Assembly: GCA_024402115.1 (NCBI GenBank)
Contig: JAKSJQ010000020.1
Coordinates: 1-34,420 of the forward strand
Source: Bacteroidales bacterium
GTDB lineage: Bacteria > Bacteroidota > Bacteroidia > Bacteroidales > UBA932
Direction of reading: 5' to 3'
DNA: 34,420 nucleotides
Each line of letters opens with the position of its first letter. The stretch's first letter is position 1. The notes beneath the pieces are model-generated. The model searched no databases. It worked only from the letters and a program-made list of their open reading frames with translations, and had not been told where the DNA came from. Shown in pieces: positions 7,910 to 15,692 of this stretch. The translations under genes and the position numbers were made by a program.

Positions 7910-9433
7910 ATGGAACTTCCGAAGAAGTTCACATATCCCTTCTCATACACTCCGCATCCTCTTGTCAGAGAGGCTGCGGAGCGTTTGATTTCGCATGTGG
8001 CTTCCGACCCGGCGCTGGACGCCCTCTTCTTCGAAGGTAAGATGCTCGGCGTCCTTCTGGTTGCCGGCCCAGCTCCAACAGCTGCGTCCGCATCGGGACC
8101 CGGCAGTTGCACATTGCAACCTTCGCTGCGCTCATCCCTCCCAGCAGAGCTGGGCCCCTCCCATTTACAAGGCCATGGGTGGCCATGGGTTGCCAGTACA
8201 ACTCCGGGTCCCGATGCGGGGGAGGTCGGAGTTCTGTGGGGATTTTCTGGACTGGCTGGGGGACTGTCGATCGTTGAGGGCTTTGTGCCACCGATATTTG
8301 ACCTGACAGATCCTCAGGGGCACTTCAAGACTAGGGAGGCGGAGATCTCGGCACTTACTCCGCGCATCGCCGCCGAGACCGATCCGAGCAAGAAGGCGGA
8401 GCTGATGGCGATGCGCAAGACGATGTCTGAGGACCTCCAGAAATGGATTTTCGAACAGTTCGTGGTCCTGAATGCGAAAGGCGAGAGCCGCAATGTCTAC
8501 GAGATCTTTGCTGAGAGAGGACTTGTTCCTCCGGGCGGGACAGGCGACTGTGCTTTGCCAAAGATGCTCCAATACGCATATATGAGTGGGCTCAGACCGG
8601 TGGCGTTCGGGGAGTTCTGGTATGGACGTTCGCCGAAATCTGAGGTCCGCACCCATGGGAGTTTCTATCCTTCATGTATGGGTAAGTGCGGTCCGCTGCT
8701 TGCGTACATGCTGAAGGGACTGGACGTCGAGCCGAACCCGATGGAGGCTTATTCTTCGGTGCTGATCCATGAACCGGAGATTCTTTTTGAGGACGATGCC
8801 ATGATCGTAGTGGACAAGCCTTCCGGTCTGCTTTCAGTGCCGGGAAAGATCAAGGCGGAGTCTGTGCTGGCGTGGCTTCAGCGAAGGGCGAACCATGCGG
8901 GCAAGGGCGAGAGAATTTTTTCATGTCACAGACTTGATATGGATACCTCCGGCGTCCTCGTGTTTGCAAAGAGCGTCGAGGCGCAGGCTGCGATCATGAG
9001 GCAGTTCGAGGATAGGGAAGTGTCCAAGAGCTATGTCGCGCTTCTTTCAACAGTTTCAGGTAAGGAGACGGCGGCGCGACTTGAGAGGGGGACGCGAGGG
9101 ATGATTGCGCTTCCACTCATTCTTGATTATTATGATCGTCCGCGTCAGATGGTGGACGAGCAGGACGGCAAAAAGGCTTTGACTGAATATGAGGTTCTGG
9201 ATGAACTGGAGGGTGGGGAGATTCTTGTCAGATTTGTGCCGCGTACCGGAAGGACCCACCAGCTGAGGGTGCATTCAGCACATGCGGAAGGCCTGGGGCG
9301 TCCGATCAAGGGGGACAGACTGTATGGCGACATGTCTGGAGGACGTCTGTGCCTGCATGCAGAATCGCTGATTTTCTCTCATCCGAAGACGGGTGAGAGG
9401 ATGGAGTTCCGAACCGATCCTGATTTTACCTGA
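7910..9433 (+). CDS. RluA-family pseudouridine synthase with N-terminal extension, interrupted by an in-frame repeat
   Basis: Predicted rRNA/tRNA uridine-to-pseudouridine isomerase, 507 residues from the ATG at 7910 (MELPKKFTYPFSYTPHP). The catalytic domain covers about residues 285-507: FEDDAMIVVDKPSGLLSVPG, HRLDMDTSGVLVFAK with catalytic Asp344, and RTGRTHQLRVH. The first 270 residues match the extra N-terminal domain of the Bacteroidota subfamily, including FVPPIFDL and the cysteine-containing PSCMGKCGPLLAYML. Between GKMLGVLLVA and VGVLWGFSG, about 53 Pro/Gly/Ser-rich residues (roughly 53-105) are encoded by a palindromic element and have no counterpart in the family as I remember it. The frame stays open, so the protein may still be made. 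Start upstream at 7826 is rejected because it lies inside ndk. The 3' end overlaps nth by 8 bp, tail to tail. Confidence 0.88.
   Translation: MELPKKFTYPFSYTPHPLVREAAERLISHVASDPALDALFFEGKMLGVLLVAGPAPTAASASGPGSCTLQPSLRSSLPAELGPSHLQGHGWPWVASTTPGPDAGEVGVLWGFSGLAGGLSIVEGFVPPIFDLTDPQGHFKTREAEISALTPRIAAETDPSKKAELMAMRKTMSEDLQKWIFEQFVVLNAKGESRNVYEIFAERGLVPPGGTGDCALPKMLQYAYMSGLRPVAFGEFWYGRSPKSEVRTHGSFYPSCMGKCGPLLAYMLKGLDVEPNPMEAYSSVLIHEPEILFEDDAMIVVDKPSGLLSVPGKIKAESVLAWLQRRANHAGKGERIFSCHRLDMDTSGVLVFAKSVEAQAAIMRQFEDREVSKSYVALLSTVSGKETAARLERGTRGMIALPLILDYYDRPRQMVDEQDGKKALTEYEVLDELEGGEILVRFVPRTGRTHQLRVHSAHAEGLGRPIKGDRLYGDMSGGRLCLHAESLIFSHPKTGERMEFRTDPDFT
8071..8233 (+). repeat. Palindromic repeat element inserted in frame within the rluA-family gene
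   Basis: A perfect 15-bp inverted repeat, CGCATCGGGACCCGG at 8089-8103 and its complement at 8204-8218. Flanking stretches are also complementary with few mismatches: AGTTGCAC 8105-8112 with GTACAACT 8196-8203, and AGCTCCAAC 8071-8079 with the sequence ending at 8233. Inside it lies a smaller hairpin CCCAGC-AGA-GCTGGG (8140-8154) and a tandem 10-bp repeat GGCCATGGGT twice (8171-8190). Base composition and codon use differ from the flanks: there are no CTC-rich runs, and the encoded peptide is low-complexity Pro/Gly/Ser. The boundaries are approximate. The layout resembles a non-autonomous palindromic repeat of the REP/MITE/RPE kind. No second copy is visible in this window. Confidence 0.75.
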
Positions 9434-10067
9434 TTTCTTCTTTTTCGTGCATCCTACAGAAGGGTGCGATGCCACAGCTTTCGCATTTTGGCTTGCGTGC
9501 GGTGCAGATGTACCTGCCGTGGAGGATGAGCCAATGATGTGCGATAGGCCTTTCTTCTGGTGCAATTCCTGCGGTGAGCTCCTTTTCTACTGCCTCGACG
9601 GTCTTTCCGTCCGAGAGTCCCATCCTGTGAGAAACCCTGAATACATGGGTGTCTACGGCAATTACTGGCTTATCGTAGATGATTGAGGCGATTACGTTCG
9701 CGGTCTTTCTTCCTACTCCGGGGAGCTTCACGAGCTCATCGACGTCTGACGGAACTTCAGAGCCGAAGTCATTCACGAGCATCTGGGCCATTCCGATCAG
9801 ATGCTTGGCCTTGTTGTTTGGGAAAGATATGGACTTTATGAGTTCGAAGACTTCCTCGAAGGTGGCTTCTGCAAGGTGACGTGGCTGTTCGTAGCGACGG
9901 AAGATCTCAGGGGTGTACATGTTGACTCTCTTGTCGGTACACTGGGCAGAGAGTATGACGGCGATCAGGAGGTGGAACGGGCTGTCGAAATCCAGTTCGC
10001 TCTGCGCTACCGGAACGTTCTCCCTGAACCATCCGAAGATCTTAGCGTATCTTTCCTTCTTCCTCAT
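9426..10067 (-). CDS. nth: Endonuclease III (DNA glycosylase/AP lyase)
   Basis: Base-excision-repair enzyme that removes oxidised pyrimidines and cleaves the abasic site. The 213-residue protein has the helix-hairpin-helix LPGVGRKTANV with catalytic Lys121. The catalytic aspartate is Asp139 in AVDTHVFRV. The [4Fe-4S] cluster ligands follow the usual C-x6-C-x2-C-x5-C spacing: Cys188, Cys195, Cys198 and Cys204. The SAQCTDKRVN segment near residue 40 is also diagnostic. Its ATG overlaps the TGA stop of the ABC ATPase gene (TGATG), so the two are co-transcribed and probably coupled. The 3' end overlaps the RluA-family gene by 8 bp in convergent orientation. Confidence 0.96.
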   Translation of the reverse strand: MRKKERYAKIFGWFRENVPVAQSELDFDSPFHLLIAVILSAQCTDKRVNMYTPEIFRRYEQPRHLAEATFEEVFELIKSISFPNNKAKHLIGMAQMLVNDFGSEVPSDVDELVKLPGVGRKTANVIASIIYDKPVIAVDTHVFRVSHRMGLSDGKTVEAVEKELTAGIAPEERPIAHHWLILHGRYICTARKPKCESCGIAPFCRMHEKEEIR

Positions 10068-10741
10068 CAGAGCTTGACTGCAGTTTCTTCCTTACACTCG
10101 TAAATCGTGCCCGGGTAGGTGTCGCAGATGGTCCTGTTATGGGTCACCATCACGACTGCCGTACCTTCCTTGTTGATGCTGGTGAGCAGCTCCATGATGC
10201 CCTGGGCGGTCTCGTGGTCGAGGTTTCCGGTAGGCTCGTCGGCGACGATGAGTTCAGGCTTGTTGAGCAGGGCCCTGGCGATTGCGATTCGCTGCTGCTC
10301 GCCGCCCGAAAGCTGAGGCGGATTCTTGTGGAGCTTGTGGGTCATGCCTGTCGCTGCGAGGACCTCGTCGATGCGCTCCCTGATGAGTTTCCTGTCCTTC
10401 CATCCGGTCGCTTCGAGCACGAAGGTGAGGTTCTCCTCGACCGTTCTGTCCATCAGAAGCTGGAAGTCCTGGAAGACCACTCCGATCTTTCTTCTGAGGA
10501 ACGGTATGTCCTTTGTACGTAAGGATCCCAGATCGAATCCGCAGACGCTTCCGCGGCCTTTCCTGAGCTCGTTCTCAGCTATGATGGTCCTGATGATCGA
10601 GGTCTTTCCGGTGCCGACTTTACCTACGATGTAGACAAAGTCTCCCGGGTTGACGTTCATGTCAAGTCCGAACAGAACGGTGCTTTCTCCGTTCATGATT
10701 TCGGCGCCTTCGAAAGTGATGAGTGGATTGGTCTCAGACAT
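10067..10741 (-). CDS. ftsE: FtsE-like ABC transporter ATP-binding protein
   Basis: Cytoplasmic ABC ATPase of 224 residues from the ATG at 10741 (MSETNPLITFEGAEI). It shows Walker A VGKVGTGKTS (about 39-48), Q-loop VVFQDFQLL, signature LSGGEQQRIAIARAL, Walker B LIVADEPTGNLD and switch histidine VTHN. The stretch DIPFLRRKIGVVFQDFQLLMDRTVEENL is characteristic of FtsE, which with membrane protein FtsX activates peptidoglycan hydrolases at division. No ftsX is adjacent; in Bacteroidota the two genes are often separated. Other MacB/LolD-type ATPases are an alternative, so FtsE is a family-level inference. A start at 10777 would overlap the promoter. It is cotranscribed with nth. Confidence 0.85.
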   Translation of the reverse strand: MSETNPLITFEGAEIMNGESTVLFGLDMNVNPGDFVYIVGKVGTGKTSIIRTIIAENELRKGRGSVCGFDLGSLRTKDIPFLRRKIGVVFQDFQLLMDRTVEENLTFVLEATGWKDRKLIRERIDEVLAATGMTHKLHKNPPQLSGGEQQRIAIARALLNKPELIVADEPTGNLDHETAQGIMELLTSINKEGTAVVMVTHNRTICDTYPGTIYECKEETAVKL

Positions 10742-10764
10742 GTGAAAAAATACCTTTTGGAACA

Positions 10765-10772
10765 CAAATATA
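10765..10772 (-). promoter_or_regulatory. -7 box (TATATTTG) for the ftsE-like/nth operon
   Basis: Reads TATATTTG on the minus strand, 23 bases before the ATG at 10741. It matches TAnnTTTG and gives a leader of under 20 nt. No convincing -33 element. Confidence 0.5.
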
Positions 10773-10786
10773 GCCAAAATTTTTGC

Positions 10787-10794
10787 TAAATTTG
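10787..10794 (+). promoter_or_regulatory. -7 box (TAAATTTG) for the TPR protein gene
   Basis: TAAATTTG on the plus strand, 17 bases before the ATG at 10812. It lies only 14 bp from the opposing -7 box of the divergent operon, so the two promoters occupy overlapping DNA. Confidence 0.5.
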
Positions 10795-10811
10795 TAAAAT
10801 ATATTGACTAC

Positions 10812-13778
10812 ATGAAACGTACTATCCTTTATACGATTCTGGCGGCTTCGATGGTGCTTGCCGGAACCTCAGAAAAGGCATTCGCCCAGCGCTCCGGACA
10901 GAAGGAGTACAGGGATGCCGTCAGTCTATATGAGCGAGGACTCTACGAGCAGGCGAGGGTCGCATTCGAGTCCATCGCGGCCGGAAAGAACGACCCTATG
11001 GCCGAGGGCTATGCCGTCCTCTGTCAGGAGAAGATGAAGACGCCTGGATACGAGGCGGCTTTCGACAGATACACCGATCTCTATCCATATTCGGCTCTTA
11101 CGCCTCAGGTGCGCTATCAGTACGCCCTGAATCTCTTCGATGAGGGCGACTACAAGAGGGCTGCCGAGTATTTCGCGGACGTGCAGGAGAAGCAGATTCC
11201 GAAGAGTCAGAGGCCGGAGTTCATCTTCAAGGAGGCATACAGCAATTTCGAGATTTCCAACAAGCCTACCGCGCAGCAGCTTTTCCTCAAGGTTGACGAA
11301 ATGAACTCGGTTAACTATTCGGCTCCGGCAAGGTATGCTCTCGGATACATGAAATACGAGGACCAGAGGTTCCGTGAGGCTATCAACTGGTTCGAGAAGT
11401 CGATGAAGGATCCTCGCTTCGAGGCGATGTCATCGTACTATATCCTCGACTGCCGCTTCATGCTCAACGACTATGCTTACGTGACCAAGGAAGGTCCGGC
11501 AAAGCTCGACTCGGTTCCGGTGGAGTGCCGACAGCACCTCGCGAGGATAATCTCGGAGTCATTCCTCGTACAGGGCGATGCCGATTCTGCAAAGAAGTTC
11601 TATGCTTCGGCTGATGCTCCGAAGACCAGGGCCGAGCATTTCTTCGCCGGTTCGCTCAATTTCGCCGTCAGCGACTGGCAGGCGGCGGTGGAGAACTACA
11701 CCGCGATGGAGGACAGGACCGATTCCCTCGGACAGCTTGCGAACTACAACCTCGGCTACAGCTACATCCAGCTCAAGAACAAGGTCGCAGCCATGCGCTC
11801 GTTCAAGGATGCAAGCATAGTCGACCATGACCCGGTTGTGACAGAGGATGCCTTCTACAACTATGCGAAGCTCGCATTCGACCTGAACAATGACGCCTCG
11901 GCGTTCAGCAGCTATATCCAGCGCTATCCTTCCAAGGCCAACAATGACCGAATCTTCGGTTACATGGCCGTCGCAGCCCTCCGCAGCCGTGACTATGCTG
12001 CGGCGGTGGAGTACTTCGACAAGATCGACGAGCTCGACGAGAACATGCGCGGCAACTACATGAAGACAAACTACCTTCGTGCAAGCCAGCTCATCAACGA
12101 CGGTGCCTACAAGGGTGCCATCCCTTGCCTCAAGGCCTCATCTTACTATTCTCCGAGGACCAGCGGAATGTGGCAGCTCAGCCGCTTCTGGCTCGGCGAG
12201 TCATATTTCCGCAGCGGCGACTATGCGAACGCGAGACAGGTGTTCACCGAACTCTACAACATGTCCGCACTTGACGGCAGGGACGAGTCGACCCTCATCC
12301 CGTTCAGCATCGGCTACTGCTACTTCAAGGAGGGCGAATACGACCAGGCCATCAAGTGGTTCGACAACTACATCGACGAAGGCGACGCGGCATACCGCAA
12401 GGGTGCGATACTCCGCAAGGCCGACAGCTGGTTCATGAAGAAGAAATACACATCCGCGATTCCTATCTACGAGCAGGTTTCTGCCGAGTACAGGAACGTG
12501 AACGATATCTACCCATACTATCAGGCAGCTATCTGCTACGGCCTCACCGGCAACAACCAGAAGAAGATCAGCGCTCTGCTTCCTGTGAAGAATGCATCTC
12601 CGGAGTCTCGCTTCTACTCCGAGGCCGTGTATGAGCTCGGACGCGCGTACATCGCTGCCAACAAGACCACCGAGGCGAGGGTTTGCTTCGAAGGTCTTCT
12701 CGAGGATGCCAAGGACAGCACCTACATGGCCAAGTCCCTCATCGAGCTCGCGATGATTTTCAGGAATGCGAAGAAGTACGATGCGGCTCTTGACTATTAC
12801 AAGCAGGTGGTTGAGAAGATGCCAGAGACTGAGTATTCCGACGATGCTCTCGCGGCCATCGAGTCCATCTACCAGAGCAAGGCTGATCCTCAGTCATATC
12901 TCGACTATCTCGCCGAGATCGGTCGCTCGGGCATGAAGACTGAGACCGAGAAGGAGGCTATGATATTCAATGCTGCAGAGCAGATCTACCTTTCAGAGGA
13001 CTATGAGAAGGCTCTTGCCTCACTCGAGAAATTCCTCGGCCAGTATCCTTCTTCGAGGATGGCTGACAAGGCATACTACTATATGGCTGACAGCTACCGC
13101 AAGCTCGGCCAGAAGGAGACTGCGTGTGACACCTACGCCAAGGTCGTATCTCTTGGCAGCGGTGCTTACCAGGAGCTTGCTCTCGTCCAGTATGCGGAGC
13201 TCGCACAGGGCCTGCAGAGGTATGAGGAAGCATATACCGCTTACGGAAGACTTCTCGACGTGGCTCGTCTTGACGAGAACAGGTACCTTGCTCTTCAGGG
13301 CAGGATGATGTCGGCGTTCAGGGGTAGGATGTTCGAGAATGCTCTCGAGGCTGCGGAAGTCGTGAAGAACGACAAGCGCAGTGACGAGGATGCGATCCGC
13401 GTTGCCCAGTGGGTGACTGCCAAGTCTTACCTTGCGACCAGCCGAAGGGATGAGGCTCTCGACGTGCTCGTTCCTCTTGCTCTCAAGCCAAGGACTGCCG
13501 AAGGCGCCGAGGCAGTATATCTTCTCATCCAGGATTGCTACGACAGGGGCGACTTCGAGCGCACAGAGGAACTTGTATACTCGTTTGCGGATTCCGGATC
13601 CAACCAGGACTACTGGATTGCCAGGGCATTCATCGTGCTCGGCGACTCCTTCCTCGAGAGGGGAGAAGGCAAGCAGGCTTTGGCTACATACCAGAGCATC
13701 GTCGACGGCTACACTCCTAAGGGCAACGATGACGACATCATCGACAATGTGAACATCCGTATCAACAGACTCAAGTAG
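10812..13778 (+). CDS. Large secreted tetratricopeptide-repeat protein
   Basis: A 988-residue protein with an N-terminal signal peptide (basic MKRT, hydrophobic core, likely cleavage after AFA before Gln26). The rest is a nearly continuous series of helical TPR-type repeats. Recurrent signatures include YERGLYEQARVAFESIA, ALNLFDEGDYKRAAEYF, SYFRSGDYANARQVF, CYFKEGEYDQAIKWFDNY and YYMADSYRKLGQKETACDTY. No enzymatic domain is apparent. TPR solenoids are protein-protein interaction scaffolds, so a periplasmic role in outer-membrane assembly or in building a complex is plausible. The gene six bases downstream encodes an outer-membrane barrel, and the two probably act together. The family is conserved in Bacteroidales as far as I recall, but I know no established function. 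Confidence 0.9.
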   Translation: MKRTILYTILAASMVLAGTSEKAFAQRSGQKEYRDAVSLYERGLYEQARVAFESIAAGKNDPMAEGYAVLCQEKMKTPGYEAAFDRYTDLYPYSALTPQVRYQYALNLFDEGDYKRAAEYFADVQEKQIPKSQRPEFIFKEAYSNFEISNKPTAQQLFLKVDEMNSVNYSAPARYALGYMKYEDQRFREAINWFEKSMKDPRFEAMSSYYILDCRFMLNDYAYVTKEGPAKLDSVPVECRQHLARIISESFLVQGDADSAKKFYASADAPKTRAEHFFAGSLNFAVSDWQAAVENYTAMEDRTDSLGQLANYNLGYSYIQLKNKVAAMRSFKDASIVDHDPVVTEDAFYNYAKLAFDLNNDASAFSSYIQRYPSKANNDRIFGYMAVAALRSRDYAAAVEYFDKIDELDENMRGNYMKTNYLRASQLINDGAYKGAIPCLKASSYYSPRTSGMWQLSRFWLGESYFRSGDYANARQVFTELYNMSALDGRDESTLIPFSIGYCYFKEGEYDQAIKWFDNYIDEGDAAYRKGAILRKADSWFMKKKYTSAIPIYEQVSAEYRNVNDIYPYYQAAICYGLTGNNQKKISALLPVKNASPESRFYSEAVYELGRAYIAANKTTEARVCFEGLLEDAKDSTYMAKSLIELAMIFRNAKKYDAALDYYKQVVEKMPETEYSDDALAAIESIYQSKADPQSYLDYLAEIGRSGMKTETEKEAMIFNAAEQIYLSEDYEKALASLEKFLGQYPSSRMADKAYYYMADSYRKLGQKETACDTYAKVVSLGSGAYQELALVQYAELAQGLQRYEEAYTAYGRLLDVARLDENRYLALQGRMMSAFRGRMFENALEAAEVVKNDKRSDEDAIRVAQWVTAKSYLATSRRDEALDVLVPLALKPRTAEGAEAVYLLIQDCYDRGDFERTEELVYSFADSGSNQDYWIARAFIVLGDSFLERGEGKQALATYQSIVDGYTPKGNDDDIIDNVNIRINRLK

Positions 13779-13784
13779 AAAGAC

Positions 13785-15647
13785 ATGAAACTCAGGATAT
13801 TTATTTCGGCAATGGCCATGACCGCATTCGCAGCGACTGCGGTGGCACAGAACCTCGACCCTACGGTGAACGTCACCAGGGCCTATGAGGGTAAGCTCCT
13901 TGAGGTGGACAAGCCGTCTTTCAGGATGGACGTACCTGACTCGGTTACCAAGTTCAACCTCGACTTCGACTATTCCGTCATGTCCAACCCATACAAGGGT
14001 GGAAATGAGTTCAACCCATATCTTCAGGATATTCGCCCCGAGCGTATCGATGACAAGGAGTCAAGCCTCTGGCTCCGTGCCGGTGCCGGATATGGTCTCC
14101 ATCCCGAACTCGACTTCGTGTGGGCTCCTATCCGTCGCAACGGATTCAAGATGAACATCTATGGTACCCATCGCTCATATGTCGGCAGGTATCGTGACAT
14201 AAAGGTATTCGAGGACGGAGAGAACTATGTGCTCAGGCCCGAGACCTATCTCATCAACAAGGAGGAGAAGGCGTTCAAGGGATACGATCTCAGCAGCAGG
14301 GCTGGCGTCAACGGTCGCTTCGACTGGGAGTCAGGTACCTTCCTCTTCGACGCAAGCTACCTCGGCATAGCCACCAAGGATTCCCTCGACACGGCATTCG
14401 GCGTGAACGATCCTGATTCCAAGCGTGCGCCTGGACGAGACTATAATGGCGCTGATATCTATGCCCGTGCGAGGTCGAACAACAACGGGGAGAAGTATTT
14501 CTTCTATGACGCAGCTCTGGGTTATCGTTTCGGACAGCACAATGTCGCTACAGAGCAGCTTGACTGGCTTCGCGAAAGCCGACTCAAGGCAGATGCAACG
14601 CTCGGTCCCGTGCTCTCATACTATCATGCAATCCTTCTTGGCCTTTCCGCTGAATTCGCAGGCTATCGTACGAACGAAAACTCGAAAGCTATCTTCGACC
14701 ATGCAGGAAGGCTGTCCATAACTCCTCAATATCGCTATTTCAAGGATAGGTGGAACATCTCGGCAGGTCTCAAGGTCGAGTTCCTTGCCCGTCCGGAGGA
14801 TGTGCTGACGGAAAGCGGAGAGGTCGCGTTCCCTGCCATGAACTCAAACAAGGGACAGGTATTCTATCCTGCAGTTGACGTTAACTTCGCAGCGATCAGG
14901 GACTACCTGAACATCTATTTCCGCGCTGACGGAGGTGCTGACATCAACAGCTACTCGTCCATGCTTGAGAGAGACCACTGGTCCAACCACAGGTATTCAG
15001 AGAGCCAGACCTACCTCGTCGGGGCAAGGAGACTGCTTCTCGACAATACCGTGACCCGCGCAGATGTGTCGCTCGGAGTCAACGGAAACATCGCGACTGT
15101 CTTTGACTACGACCTCCGCTTCGGATATGCAAATCACCAGAATTATCTCTTCCAGGCCGTTTCGCAGGTTCCTCTCGGTGAGAGCGGCATACTCCTTCCC
15201 CAGGTCTCCTATGGCAGCCTCCAGCAGACCTATGCCGCATTCGACTTCGGAGTCAATACGGAGATGATCGACGTGAAGGGTGGCATACTCTGGAGATATT
15301 CGTTCTACGGAAAGAACGACGACGGCTCCATGCGTGAAGGCTTCCTTCCTTCACCTCTCAAGGGTGATGTCGAGGTGACCTATAACTGGAGGCGCAGGAT
15401 CTTCGCAGGAGTGAGCGTCGAAGGTGCCCTTGGAAGCAATGCGCTCGCTCGCGTAGGTGCTCCTGAGGCAGGTCTTCTCAGACTCCCGGGATACATTGAT
15501 CTTGGTCTGAATTTCGAGTATGTGATGTCGAAAAAGCTCTCAGCGTGGGCTAAGGGCGGAAATCTCGCATGTATGACCATTCAGCGTACCCCTCTCTATG
15601 CTGAGGCAGGACCTTATTTTACGGCAGGAATCTGCTTGAATTTGTAA
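13785..15647 (+). CDS. Outer-membrane beta-barrel protein (TonB-receptor-like barrel without plug)
   Basis: A 620-residue protein with signal peptide MKLRIFISAMAMTAFAATAVA and likely cleavage before Gln22. After a short N-terminal stretch (TVNVTRAYEGKLLEVDKPSF) comes alternating aromatic/polar sequence typical of amphipathic beta-strands, e.g. NGFKMNIYGTHRSYVGRY, YFKDRWNISAGLKVEF and DVEVTYNWRRRIFAGVSVEG. The C-terminal strand ends in hydrophobic PYFTAGICLNL. There is no TonB box or recognisable plug domain, although such proteins are often labelled TonB-dependent receptor. It lies six bases after the TPR gene in the same operon. Likely job: an outer-membrane channel or assembly factor served by the TPR partner. 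The substrate is unknown. The last codons carry the -33 element of the gyrB promoter. Confidence 0.85.
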   Translation: MKLRIFISAMAMTAFAATAVAQNLDPTVNVTRAYEGKLLEVDKPSFRMDVPDSVTKFNLDFDYSVMSNPYKGGNEFNPYLQDIRPERIDDKESSLWLRAGAGYGLHPELDFVWAPIRRNGFKMNIYGTHRSYVGRYRDIKVFEDGENYVLRPETYLINKEEKAFKGYDLSSRAGVNGRFDWESGTFLFDASYLGIATKDSLDTAFGVNDPDSKRAPGRDYNGADIYARARSNNNGEKYFFYDAALGYRFGQHNVATEQLDWLRESRLKADATLGPVLSYYHAILLGLSAEFAGYRTNENSKAIFDHAGRLSITPQYRYFKDRWNISAGLKVEFLARPEDVLTESGEVAFPAMNSNKGQVFYPAVDVNFAAIRDYLNIYFRADGGADINSYSSMLERDHWSNHRYSESQTYLVGARRLLLDNTVTRADVSLGVNGNIATVFDYDLRFGYANHQNYLFQAVSQVPLGESGILLPQVSYGSLQQTYAAFDFGVNTEMIDVKGGILWRYSFYGKNDDGSMREGFLPSPLKGDVEVTYNWRRRIFAGVSVEGALGSNALARVGAPEAGLLRLPGYIDLGLNFEYVMSKKLSAWAKGGNLACMTIQRTPLYAEAGPYFTAGICLNL

Positions 15648-15666
15648 AAGAAATTTCGTACATTTG
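15636..15666 (+). promoter_or_regulatory. gyrB promoter (TTG-N20-TACATTTG)
   Basis: A -33 TTG at 15636-15638 and a -7 TACATTTG at 15659-15666 are separated by 20 bp, close to the Bacteroidota consensus. The -33 triplet lies within the last codons of the upstream outer-membrane gene, and the ATG of gyrB is 26 bases downstream of the -7 box. Confidence 0.65.
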
Positions 15667-15692
15667 TCCGTTTTATAAAGTATACCATTTCT

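Noticed and set aside
7965..8291. Minus-strand and other-frame ORFs across the rluA palindrome, as possible proteins encoded by a mobile element
   Set aside because: They straddle both the element and ordinary rluA coding sequence and show no transposase-like motif. The element looks non-autonomous.
10742..10777. Longer N-terminus (start at 10777) for the FtsE-like protein
   Set aside because: The extension MAIFVFQKVFFH would be encoded by the -7 box and leader. ATG at 10741 fits ABC ATPase length.
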